A stretch of DNA of 8,016 nt, from the NCBI GenBank assembly GCA_020435885.1, contig JAGQYU010000163.1, positions 1 to 8,016 of the forward strand, in the 5' to 3' direction. The translations under genes were made by a program, and so were the position numbers. How positions within the stretch are numbered: position 1 is the stretch's first letter; the number at the start of each line of letters is the position of its first letter. This DNA is from Flavobacteriaceae bacterium (GTDB lineage Bacteria; Bacteroidota; Bacteroidia; Flavobacteriales; Flavobacteriaceae). This document shows, piece after piece, positions 1-7,084 of this stretch. The notes beneath the pieces were generated by a model. That model saw only the letters and a program-made list of their open reading frames with translations, ran no database searches and had not been told where the DNA came from.

Positions 1-602
1 GGAAAGGAATGCCTATGGAAGTTGGCCCATTAGCACGTTTGCTTGTAGCCTATGCAAGAGGCAATAAAGAAGTACAAGATGCAGTAAACGGTGCATTATC
101 TCACCTTGACGTTCCTGTGGAAGCATTATTCTCAACTTTAGGTAGAACGGCTGCCAGAGGTATCGAAACTAAATTAGTTGCCGGATGGACAATGGATTTC
201 TATAATACATTATTAAATAATATTAGAAATGGTGATGAACGCATGGCTAATACCGAACTTTGGGAACCAAAATCATGGCCGGCAGAAGCAAAAGGTGTTG
301 GTTTTATGGAAGCCCCACGTGGAGCATTAGCCCACTGGATAAAAATAAAAGACGGAAAAACAGAAAATTATCAACAAGTGGTACCTAGCACATGGAATGC
401 ATCTCCACGTGATCCTAAAGGGCAAATGTCTGCTTATGAATCTACATTAATAGGTACACCGGTTGCTAATCCGGAATTACCTTTGGAGATCATTAGAACC
501 ATTCACTCATTTGACCCTTGCATAGCTTGTGCAGTACATTTATATGATGAACATGGAAATCACATCTCGCAAGTTCAAAATGTAGGAAGCTGTGAAATTT
601 AG
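1..602 (+). CDS. hyaB: [NiFe]-hydrogenase large subunit, C-terminal part (5' end outside window)
   Basis: Catalytic subunit of a group 1 membrane-bound uptake hydrogenase, which oxidises H2 at a Ni-Fe(CN)2CO centre. The frame is open to the left edge (codons from base 3, reading Lys-Gly before the Met at 9), so that Met is internal. About 200 of the roughly 570-620 residues usual for the family are present. Numbering from the Met at 9, visible signatures are PMEVGPLAR (2-10), STLGRTAARG (42-51), EAPRGALAHW (101-110), NYQQVVPSTWN (120-130) and DPCIACAVH (169-177). C171 and C174 are the distal pair of Ni cysteines. R104 and D169 match the active-site canopy Arg and Asp and are 65 residues apart, as I recall for E. 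coli Hyd-1. The STLGRTAARG stretch resembles HyaB/HoxG-type (group 1d-like) enzymes; oxygen tolerance cannot be judged without the small subunit. The symbol hyaB is used loosely (hupL and hoxG are equivalents). The cytochrome gene follows after 15 bp. Confidence 0.96.
   Translation, partial: KGMPMEVGPLARLLVAYARGNKEVQDAVNGALSHLDVPVEALFSTLGRTAARGIETKLVAGWTMDFYNTLLNNIRNGDERMANTELWEPKSWPAEAKGVGFMEAPRGALAHWIKIKDGKTENYQQVVPSTWNASPRDPKGQMSAYESTLIGTPVANPELPLEIIRTIHSFDPCIACAVHLYDEHGNHISQVQNVGSCEI
540..599 (+). other. Predicted cleavable C-terminal propeptide of the large subunit
   Basis: In this family the endopeptidase cuts after the His (or Arg) of DPCxxCxxH once nickel is inserted. The His is codon 537-539, so the predicted cut lies between H177 and L178. 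This releases a 20-residue tail starting LYDEHGN and ending GSCEI. Its length is in the usual range (about 15 residues in E. coli HyaB). The tail carries one cysteine of its own near the end. The cleavage site is inferred from the family. Confidence 0.85.
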
Positions 603-617
603 CAAAATAAAAAGATC

Positions 618-1364
618 ATGAAAAAAATCAGAAATTTTAAACGTGTATACGTATGGGAATTACCTGTAAGGATCTTTCACTGGCTAAATGTATTAGCACT
701 TATTGTACTAACTGTAACAGGTTTTTTAATTGCTGACCCACCTGCCATTCTATCAAGTGCAGAAGCAACTAACCTGCATTCATTTGGTATTATACGGTTT
801 TTGCACTTTACAGCTGCCTATGTATTTTTCTTTGTAATGATCTTACGAATATACTGGGCCTTTGCAGGAAACAGGTTTGCAAGCTGGAAAGCATTTTGGC
901 CTTTTACCAGAAAAACATGGAATAACTTTTGGCATGTAATGAAAATTGATGTAATGCTGATGAACGAAAAGGTAGAAGATGTAACTAAGATCAGTATTGG
1001 TCATAATAGTGTTGCTACCATATCCTACATTGCCATGTTTTTCCTTGCATTAATTCAAATCTTTACAGGATTTGCGTTGTATGCAGATATGTCATCTTGG
1101 TGGCTACCTAAAATGTTCAGTTGGGTAATACCATTTTTAGGAGGTGATTTTACTGTTAGAAATATTCATCATATTACAATGTGGGCTTTCATATTCTTCT
1201 CTATGGTACATGTGTACTTGGTGTTTTATCATGATTGGCTTGAAGGCCGCGGAGAAGTCTCATCCATGTTTGGAGGTTATAAATTTGTCTGTGATGAAAG
1301 GATCAAAAAAATGGAAGGAGAATTAAAAGTTAAAGAAGACGAAGAAGTTATAGTTGCAAAATAA
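618..1364 (+). CDS. hyaC: Ni/Fe-hydrogenase cytochrome b subunit
   Basis: Integral membrane di-haem cytochrome b that anchors the hydrogenase dimer and passes electrons from H2 to the quinone pool. It has 248 residues, close to the family norm. Four hydrophobic helices are visible at about 22-39, 61-82, 133-155 and 184-204. Candidate haem ligands are H21, H63, H184 and H198. Their spacings (42 and 14) match those I recall for the haem histidines of Wolinella HydC. H185 and H205 are alternatives. Other family marks are WELPVRIFHW near the N-terminus, GHN at 128-130 and the HDWLEGRGEVSSMFGGYK stretch after helix 4. The last 25 residues form a charged Lys/Glu-rich tail that is probably cytoplasmic. 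The ATG lies 15 bp after the large-subunit stop in A-rich sequence without a Shine-Dalgarno motif, so the two genes are very likely co-transcribed. A terminator-like hairpin follows the stop codon. hupC and hoxZ are equivalent names. Confidence 0.95.
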   Translation: MKKIRNFKRVYVWELPVRIFHWLNVLALIVLTVTGFLIADPPAILSSAEATNLHSFGIIRFLHFTAAYVFFFVMILRIYWAFAGNRFASWKAFWPFTRKTWNNFWHVMKIDVMLMNEKVEDVTKISIGHNSVATISYIAMFFLALIQIFTGFALYADMSSWWLPKMFSWVIPFLGGDFTVRNIHHITMWAFIFFSMVHVYLVFYHDWLEGRGEVSSMFGGYKFVCDERIKKMEGELKVKEDEEVIVAK

Positions 1365-1377
1365 TTTTAGTTTGGAT

Positions 1378-1432
1378 AAAAGTAAATTCATTCATTGAAT
1401 TACTAGTAGTTTTTGAGTGAATTTACTTTTTT
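1378..1432 (+). terminator. Terminator-like hairpin between cytochrome b and protease genes
   Basis: Bases 1378-1394 pair with 1414-1430 to give a 17-bp stem with one T-G wobble (1391/1417) and a 19-nt loop. The 3' arm runs into six T's (1427-1432). Only three pairs are G-C, so the stem is weak per base but long. The A-rich left arm gives T's on the other strand, so it could act in both directions, although no minus-strand gene reads into it. It fills most of the 80-bp gap between the two genes. I see no convincing Bacteroidota-type promoter (TTG then TAnnTTTG) downstream of it, so attenuation or partial read-through into the accessory genes is as likely as full termination. Confidence 0.6.
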
Positions 1433-1444
1433 AATCTATTTATT

Positions 1445-1978
1445 ATGAATACTTTAGAAAGGAAACCTGTAGCCATAAGCAGTGATTCGTTCTTTTATGA
1501 AAAAGACAAATCAAACTCAGTTTTAATATTAGGCGTTGGCAATTATTTAATGGGCGACGAAGGCATTGGCGTACACCTTATTCAAGAATTGTCAAAGCTA
1601 GAATTACCGGAATATATAGATATTTTAGATGGAGGAACCGGCGGTTTTCTGCTACTTAATTGTTTTGAAGTTTACCCTACCATTATTTTTGTAGATGCCA
1701 CCATGGATGGAAAACCTGCTGGCACTATTTCCCTCATTCGTCCAAAATTTGCTTCAGATTTTCCCAATGCATTGAGTGTGCATGATGTAGGCCTAAAGGA
1801 TATGATTGAAGCAGTATATCTTATGGATAAAGTACCTGACATTCATTTATTTACAGTTTCTATTCAAGAGTTAACCCCTATGACGGTTGAATTATCTTTA
1901 GAAGTAAAAAATGCTATTCCAAAACTAGTAGAGAATATACTTCAATTATCAGAAAAAATACACCTTAAAAATTTGTAA
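1445..1978 (+). CDS. hyaD: Hydrogenase maturation endopeptidase (HyaD/HybD/HupD family)
   Basis: Nickel-dependent check protease that removes the C-terminal tail of the large subunit as the last maturation step in the cytoplasm. The signature GVGNYLMGDEGIGV spans residues 30-43. By alignment with E. coli HybD (E16, D62, H93), the nickel-sensing ligands are E39, D84 (in IIFVDA) and H113 (in SVHDVGL). The LDGGTGG loop at 61-67 is also conserved. The protein has 177 residues. It carries about 23 extra residues before the first beta strand (VLILGVGN), whereas many relatives begin almost directly at that strand. No in-frame ATG, GTG or TTG lies between 1445 and that strand, so the extension looks real unless the start is mis-set by an unusual codon. 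The cognate substrate is presumably the large subunit at the left edge. The gene begins 12 bp after the T-run of the upstream hairpin. hupD and hoxM are equivalent names. Confidence 0.93.
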   Translation: MNTLERKPVAISSDSFFYEKDKSNSVLILGVGNYLMGDEGIGVHLIQELSKLELPEYIDILDGGTGGFLLLNCFEVYPTIIFVDATMDGKPAGTISLIRPKFASDFPNALSVHDVGLKDMIEAVYLMDKVPDIHLFTVSIQELTPMTVELSLEVKNAIPKLVENILQLSEKIHLKNL

Positions 1979-2007
1979 ATTTATAGGATAATAATGCAGT
2001 GCTAACC

Positions 2008-4263
2008 ATGCAAAAAACCTATAAAATTCTAATTTCCGGCCAAGTACAGGGTGTGGGGTTTCGGCCTTATGTATATACTCTGGCAGCTGAATTTTCATTG
2101 AATGGCACTGTATCAAATAATGAAGAGGGCGTTATTATTCTTATAACCGGAGAGGAGGTTAATATCAATAGCTTCTATGATAAATTATTGCACTACCCTC
2201 CTCCGGTATCGAAAATCAAAAATAGCTCTATAACTGAAATTGAGTTTATCGACTTTAAGCAATTTAACATTATTCCTTCCGCTAAAGAGGGGAATATAAA
2301 TTTACCACTAACTCCAGATTTTGCCATTTGTGATGATTGTAAAAAAGATATAATCAATTCTGCAAACAGACGCTTTAACTACCCTTTTACAACTTGTGTT
2401 AATTGTGGCCCAAGATGGTCAGTAACACAACATTTTCCTTTTGAAAGAGAAAATACAAGTATTGAAGAATACAAAATGTGTGATGAATGCCAACACGAAT
2501 ATACTAATCCTTCGGACAGGCGGTTTCATTCACAAACCAATACATGTAATACTTGCGGTATTGATATATATCTTATTGATAATAAAGGAAATAGAATAGA
2601 ATTAAAAAATAAAAATATTTTTGAGTATACTGCTAATTTATTGCATGAAGGTAAGATAATTGCTATTAAAAATACGAGTGGTTACTTACTGTGTTGTAAT
2701 GCAGAAAATACCAAAACTGTTAAAGAATTACGACTACGAAAAAACAGGCCGAATAAGCCATTTGCTGTACTTTATCCATCAATGGAGTTTTTACAAAATG
2801 AACTGGAAATCAGTCAAAAACATATCAATTCTCTTACTTCAACCGAAAGACCCATTACTATTATTCCGTTAAAGAATTACAAAGGCAATATAGCGTTGAA
2901 TGTAGTAGCACCAAAATTAAATCAACTAGGTGTAATGTTGCCTTATACAGGTATTTTACAATTGTTGGCCAACCAGTTAAATTTTCCGATTGTAGCCACC
3001 AGTGGCAATATTCACGGTTCGCCAATTATAAGTAATACTCATGAAGCTTTAGAAAACCTAACTTCAGTAGCCGATTATTTTTTACAACATAATTTACATA
3101 TTGAACACCCTCAAGATGATTCGGTAGTTAAATTCAGTAACAAATTTCATAAAGAAGTTGTTTTTAGAAGATCTAGAGGATATGCGCCTAATTATTTTGA
3201 TATTGAAATTAATTCAGCCGAAAAAATTATGGCTTTGGGTGCTCACCTTAAAAGCAGTATAACCTTCTACCCTAACCAATTTGTATATGTTAGCCAGTAT
3301 TTAGGAAATCTGGATAATTATGATGTCTATAAACGATTTGTAACTACCGCCTCTTCTTTTATTGATATTTTTGAACAACAGCCTCAAGTCATATTAATCG
3401 ATAAGCATCCTACATATGAAAGTTCTAAATACGGTATGGAATTAGCTGAAAAAACTAATGCTAAATTAATTGAAATTCAGCATCATAAAGCACATTTTAC
3501 TGCTGTTTTAGGTGAACATAATTTATTTAATGAACATGTACTAGGTGTAATTTTTGATGGTACTGGTCTAGGAGATGATGGGCAGATTTGGGGAGGTGAA
3601 TTTTTTGATTATCAACACAATACAATTACCAGAATTCACCATGTTGAATATTTCGATTGGCTTTTAGGCGATAAAATGTCCAATGAACCAAGAGTGTCAT
3701 TATTAGCATTATCAACAGAAAAAATGAGTGCTGTTTTAGGACAAAAGTTCACGGAAAGTGAATTAAAAACTTATAAAACATTGCTAAAAGAAAATAAATT
3801 AAAAACATCATCCGTAGGGAGATTATTTGACGCTGTCGCTTCATTATTAAATATAACTGATTATAATTCTTATGAAGGTGAAGCAGCCATTCTTCTGGAG
3901 AACAGAATGGAAGATTATGATTTAAAAAACTGTATTAATTATATAAGCAATCCTGAAAAAAAACTTTCCGCAAAGGAAATAATCGCTAACATTTATGCTG
4001 ATTTACAACTTAATGTAAGTACAGAACAAATAATAACAAATTTCTTGTTTACCTTAGCTAACAGTATTTTTTCAGTTGCCAAAAAGTACAATTACAAGCA
4101 CATTGCTTTTAGTGGTGGCGTTTTTCAAAATACAACCTTGGTTGATATGTTGCTGGAATTGGCTCCAAAAAACTATAAATTGTATTTTCATAAGAGCTTA
4201 TCTCCTAATGATGAAAACATATCCTTTGGGCAATTGCTATACTACACAAATATTAATGACTGA
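2008..4263 (+). CDS. hypF: Carbamoyltransferase HypF
   Basis: HypF uses carbamoyl phosphate and ATP to carbamoylate the C-terminal cysteine of HypE, the first step in making the active-site cyanides. Numbered from the ATG at 2008 it has 751 residues, close to E. coli HypF (750). Domains in order: acylphosphatase (GQVQGVGFRPYVY near 11-23, with R19 and N37 as likely catalytic residues); two zinc fingers, each Cx2Cx18Cx2C (C108, C111, C130, C133 and C158, C161, C180, C183); a YrdC-like adenylating domain (RKNRPNKPFAV at 244-254, TSGN at 331-334); and a Kae1-like transferase domain (QHHKAH at 491-496, FDGTGLGDDG at 516-525, YEGEAA at 622-627, FSGGVFQN at 701-708). The closing motif reads NDENISFGQ where E. 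coli-type proteins have NDGG; the Asp is kept. An in-frame GTG at 1999 would add three residues. The ATG is preferred because it sits right before the acylphosphatase fold. The gene ends 2 bp before hypD. Confidence 0.97.
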   Translation: MQKTYKILISGQVQGVGFRPYVYTLAAEFSLNGTVSNNEEGVIILITGEEVNINSFYDKLLHYPPPVSKIKNSSITEIEFIDFKQFNIIPSAKEGNINLPLTPDFAICDDCKKDIINSANRRFNYPFTTCVNCGPRWSVTQHFPFERENTSIEEYKMCDECQHEYTNPSDRRFHSQTNTCNTCGIDIYLIDNKGNRIELKNKNIFEYTANLLHEGKIIAIKNTSGYLLCCNAENTKTVKELRLRKNRPNKPFAVLYPSMEFLQNELEISQKHINSLTSTERPITIIPLKNYKGNIALNVVAPKLNQLGVMLPYTGILQLLANQLNFPIVATSGNIHGSPIISNTHEALENLTSVADYFLQHNLHIEHPQDDSVVKFSNKFHKEVVFRRSRGYAPNYFDIEINSAEKIMALGAHLKSSITFYPNQFVYVSQYLGNLDNYDVYKRFVTTASSFIDIFEQQPQVILIDKHPTYESSKYGMELAEKTNAKLIEIQHHKAHFTAVLGEHNLFNEHVLGVIFDGTGLGDDGQIWGGEFFDYQHNTITRIHHVEYFDWLLGDKMSNEPRVSLLALSTEKMSAVLGQKFTESELKTYKTLLKENKLKTSSVGRLFDAVASLLNITDYNSYEGEAAILLENRMEDYDLKNCINYISNPEKKLSAKEIIANIYADLQLNVSTEQIITNFLFTLANSIFSVAKKYNYKHIAFSGGVFQNTTLVDMLLELAPKNYKLYFHKSLSPNDENISFGQLLYYTNIND

Positions 4264-4265
4264 TT

Positions 4266-5360
4266 ATGAAGTATTTATCAGAATATAGAAATTTAGAAGC
4301 TACCAAAAGATACATTAATAAGATCCATGAAATCACTACTAAAAACTGGAATATCATGGAGATTTGCGGGGGGCAAACGCATGGATTGGTTAAAAATGGT
4401 ATTTTGGAATTACTCCCTGATAAAGTGAGGATGATACACGGCCCCGGATGCCCCGTATGTGTTACTCCATTAAATTTGATTGACAAAGCTGTTGAATTAC
4501 TCGAAAATGGAGTTATAGTTTGTTCTTTTGGCGATATGATCCGCGTACCGGGAAGTAAGAAAAGTTTATTGGAAGCTAAAGCCAATGGTGGCGATCTTAG
4601 AGTGTTATACTCTCCTATTGAGGCTGTTACAGTCGCCAAACAAAACCCGGAGAAGGAGGTAGTATTTTTTGCCGTAGGTTTTGAAACTACTGCCCCTGCC
4701 AACGCTCTTTCTGTCCTACATGCCGAAAAAGAGGGCATTACAAATTATTCCATCCTTACCTCACATGTGTTGGTGCCACCAGCTATGGAAGCCATTTTAG
4801 ATGATGAATTTAACACCATCAATGCATTTTTAGCTGCGGGGCATGTATGTGCTATTATGGGAACTGAAGAATATTACCCAATAGTTGACAAGTATAAGAT
4901 CCCAATTGTAGTTACAGGTTTTGAACCTTTAGATTTAGTTCAGGGTATTTATATAGCTGTAAATCAGCTAGAAAGTAAAACTTATAAACTTGAAAATCAA
5001 TATGCTCGAGTAGTTAAAGAAGAGGGAAATATTGCTGCAAAAAAGGTCATTCAACAAGTATTTGAAGTAAGTGACAGAGAATGGAGAGGCATAGGTCTTA
5101 TCCCTAATAGCGGCTATCGCCTTAGAAAAAAATATGAACAATACGATGCAGAAGAAAAATTCAACATCAGTAATATTAAAGTACCTGAAAATGCAAATTG
5201 TATTGCAGGAGAAATCCTTAAAGGTTTAAAAAAACCATATGAATGTAGTCAGTTTGGCAAAACGTGTGTGCCTGCCAATCCTTTGGGGGCTCCTATGGTT
5301 TCATCAGAAGGTGCTTGTGCAGCTTATTATCATTTTTCTAATCATGTAATCGATCAATAA
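4266..5360 (+). CDS. hypD: Hydrogenase Fe-S maturation protein HypD
   Basis: HypD is the iron-sulfur scaffold that, with HypC, holds the iron while the two CN and one CO ligands are attached, before transfer to the large subunit. It has 364 residues, normal for the family. Visible motifs are MEICGGQTHG (31-40, C34), GPGCPVCV (59-66, the CPVC pair C62 and C65), the GFETTAP segment (138-144), and the C-terminal cysteines C312, C327, C334 and C351 in the region that ligates the [4Fe-4S] cluster. The family ending SSEGACAAYYHF (346-357) is intact, and no key motif is missing. The ATG at 4266 lies 2 bp after the hypF stop. The stop TAA is followed at once by the hypE ATG, so hypF, hypD and hypE are almost certainly one transcription unit. 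The partner gene hypC, often found just before hypD, is not here. Confidence 0.97.
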   Translation: MKYLSEYRNLEATKRYINKIHEITTKNWNIMEICGGQTHGLVKNGILELLPDKVRMIHGPGCPVCVTPLNLIDKAVELLENGVIVCSFGDMIRVPGSKKSLLEAKANGGDLRVLYSPIEAVTVAKQNPEKEVVFFAVGFETTAPANALSVLHAEKEGITNYSILTSHVLVPPAMEAILDDEFNTINAFLAAGHVCAIMGTEEYYPIVDKYKIPIVVTGFEPLDLVQGIYIAVNQLESKTYKLENQYARVVKEEGNIAAKKVIQQVFEVSDREWRGIGLIPNSGYRLRKKYEQYDAEEKFNISNIKVPENANCIAGEILKGLKKPYECSQFGKTCVPANPLGAPMVSSEGACAAYYHFSNHVIDQ

Positions 5361-6386
5361 ATGGATACAAAAGACTTTGGTTTCAGTACCATACATCTTG
5401 GACATGGAAGTGGCGGTGAGCTTACCAGAAAATTGTTAGATAACATCATTTTTACAACATTCAATAATGAATATCTCAATCAAAAACATGATGGCTCTAT
5501 TGTAAAAATGAACAGTAATATAGCCATTTCTACAGATAGTTTTGTAATTACTCCTATCTTCTTTAAAGGTGGTAATATTGGTGAACTGGCTGTAAACGGA
5601 ACTGTTAATGATGTAGCCATGTGCGGAGCCATTCCCAAGTATATTTCATTGGCATTTATTATTGAAGAAGGCCTAAAAATTGAAGAGTTTGTAGCAATAG
5701 TAAACTCCATTAAAAAAGCAGCAGATGAAAGTGGAGTGCTTGTTATTACTGGAGATACTAAAGTAGTAGAACGTGGTAAAGGCGATAAGATATTTATCAA
5801 TACTACCGGTTTTGGCGAGCAACATCCCAAAGCATCTATATCCGTTCAAAACATACAACCTGGAGATAAAATTTTAGTTAACGGATATATCGCTCAACAT
5901 GGTATTGCTATTATGAGTGAACGCGAAGGGCTTCAATTTGAATCAACTATAACAAGTGATACAACAAATTTGAACTTTTTAGTAAATGATCTATTAGATA
6001 CTTTTGGCGATAAGATAAAGCTCTTTAGAGATCCAACCAGAGGTGGTCTAGGCACCGTGTTACATGAAATTGCTAATGATATATCGTTAGGTGTATATTT
6101 GAAAGAAAATGACATCCCTGTAGAAAAACAAGTAGCCGCAGCCTGCGAAATGCTTGGGCTAGACCCTATGTATGTTGCCAACGAAGGTGTTTTTGTAGTA
6201 GTAGTTGACCCTTCAATTGAGAACGAAGTACTAGCCTTAATGAAAAATCATGAAAAAGGTAAAAATACTGCTGTTATTGGCGAGTTTACGAGTGAACACC
6301 CCAATAAAGTAGTAATGCAAAGTAGTATTGGTGGCAAAAGAATTGTAAGCCCTCTTGTTGGCGAACAATTGCCTAGAATTTGTTAA
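5361..6386 (+). CDS. hypE: Hydrogenase maturation protein HypE (carbamoyl dehydratase)
   Basis: HypE is carbamoylated by HypF on its C-terminal cysteine, dehydrates the group to thiocyanate with ATP, and donates the cyanide to the HypC-HypD complex. It is a PurM/AIRS-type ATP-binding protein of 341 residues. Motifs are LGHGSGGELTRKLL (13-26), STDSFVITP (57-65), NGTVNDVAMCGA (79-90), GDTKVVERG (131-139), DPTRGGLGTVLHEIA (224-238) and ANEGVFVVV (273-281). It ends in PRIC with C341 as the modified residue, so the functional tail is intact. K134 and E275 correspond to the Lys and Glu that I recall as important for dehydration in Thermococcus HypE. The ATG directly follows the hypD TAA with no spacer, which suggests translational coupling. 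The stop codon overlaps, tail to tail, the stop of the minus-strand transporter gene by 3 bp, leaving no room for a conventional terminator between them. Confidence 0.97.
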   Translation: MDTKDFGFSTIHLGHGSGGELTRKLLDNIIFTTFNNEYLNQKHDGSIVKMNSNIAISTDSFVITPIFFKGGNIGELAVNGTVNDVAMCGAIPKYISLAFIIEEGLKIEEFVAIVNSIKKAADESGVLVITGDTKVVERGKGDKIFINTTGFGEQHPKASISVQNIQPGDKILVNGYIAQHGIAIMSEREGLQFESTITSDTTNLNFLVNDLLDTFGDKIKLFRDPTRGGLGTVLHEIANDISLGVYLKENDIPVEKQVAAACEMLGLDPMYVANEGVFVVVVDPSIENEVLALMKNHEKGKNTAVIGEFTSEHPNKVVMQSSIGGKRIVSPLVGEQLPRIC

Positions 6387-7084
6387 TTAGCCAGCAGCCA
6401 ATAAATACCTATTACCAAGGCAAAAAGACCTCCTGCCATTCTTATCCCCTTAAAAAAGGTGTCATTGTGGTCATTTTTAGAAAAATCAGCCACTTTGCCA
6501 ATTACAAAAGCAAAAGATATCATTGCGATTAATGTACCTGCACAAAAGCCTAAAATATAATAGATAGAATCATATCTACTTGAAAAACTTACCACCGGTA
6601 AAAACAATATAAAATGTGCAATCCCAGCAAAACCATGTACAACACCAACTGACAACGATGCCATGATGCTTTGTTTTAAATTAGAATGATGGTGATGATG
6701 CGTTTTACTATCATGATGTAGATGTTGATGTGTATGGATAGCTGGCCCGTTTGCTGCATGTACATGCATATGTTTATGATGTTTCTTCTGCTTAAAAATT
6801 CGATAGAATATCCACAAACCAAGCCCAATTAGAATTACGCCCACAAATTTTTCGCTATAAGCTGAAATTATTTCAATAGGGATTATTTCTTTGAACAACA
6901 TAAATAAAATTCCTATTAAAAGCATACCTAATAAGTGACCAATACCCCAAAAAAGCCCTACTTTCCACGCTTTTCGTTTACTTTCAATAGCAAAAGGTGT
7001 TACTGCAGCCAAATGGTCCGGACCTGAAATAACGTGCAATATAGCTGCTAATAATCCTGCAAATAAAGGGAACGTGCTAGTCAT
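6383..7084 (-). CDS. NicO/UreH-like membrane protein, probable nickel/cobalt transporter with His-rich loop
   Basis: A 233-residue integral membrane protein with about six predicted helices: 5-25, 41-62, 79-97, 139-165, 173-196 and 213-231. The first helix holds HVISGPDH (17-24), like the HxxxxDH metal motif of nickel/cobalt permeases and the UreH group. A matching HGFAGIAH (150-157) lies in helix 4. The loop between helices 3 and 4 is extremely His-rich: 15 of 32 residues from 102 to 133, ending in a run of five. It would face metal-binding chaperone or storage duty. Placement beside hyp genes suggests nickel supply for the hydrogenase. RcnA-type exporters also have His-rich loops, so direction (uptake or efflux) and metal are not decided by sequence. 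The ATG overlaps the stop of the upstream phosphoesterase gene as ATGA (7081-7084), so translation is probably coupled. A general UreH-domain protein of unknown cargo is the alternative. Confidence 0.8.
   Translation of the reverse strand: MTSTFPLFAGLLAAILHVISGPDHLAAVTPFAIESKRKAWKVGLFWGIGHLLGMLLIGILFMLFKEIIPIEIISAYSEKFVGVILIGLGLWIFYRIFKQKKHHKHMHVHAANGPAIHTHQHLHHDSKTHHHHHSNLKQSIMASLSVGVVHGFAGIAHFILFLPVVSFSSRYDSIYYILGFCAGTLIAMISFAFVIGKVADFSKNDHNDTFFKGIRMAGGLFALVIGIYWLLAN

Noticed and set aside
1144..1326. 60-codon plus-strand frame within the cytochrome b gene
   Set aside because: It is an out-of-frame overlap with the haem-binding fourth helix of the cytochrome, which is the conserved frame.
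1365..1444. Possible Bacteroidota-type promoter before the protease gene
   Set aside because: Partial matches (TAGTTTGG, TAGTTTTTG) do not fit TAnnTTTG exactly and lack a correctly spaced upstream TTG.
1994..2005. Three-codon mini-ORF (ATG CAG TGC TAA) just before hypF
   Set aside because: Too short to distinguish from chance in AT-rich sequence, with no ribosome-binding signal or pairing structure.
4253..4738. 161-codon open frame on the minus strand
   Set aside because: It lies antisense inside hypD, whose motifs are intact, and its translation shows no recognisable domain.
5480..6181. Three minus-strand open frames within hypE
   Set aside because: They are antisense shadows of a clearly conserved gene, and their translations show no family signature.
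6355..6394. Possible hairpin at the hypE/transporter junction
   Set aside because: Only 4- and 5-bp stem pieces broken by an internal loop, with no T-run; too weak to call a terminator.
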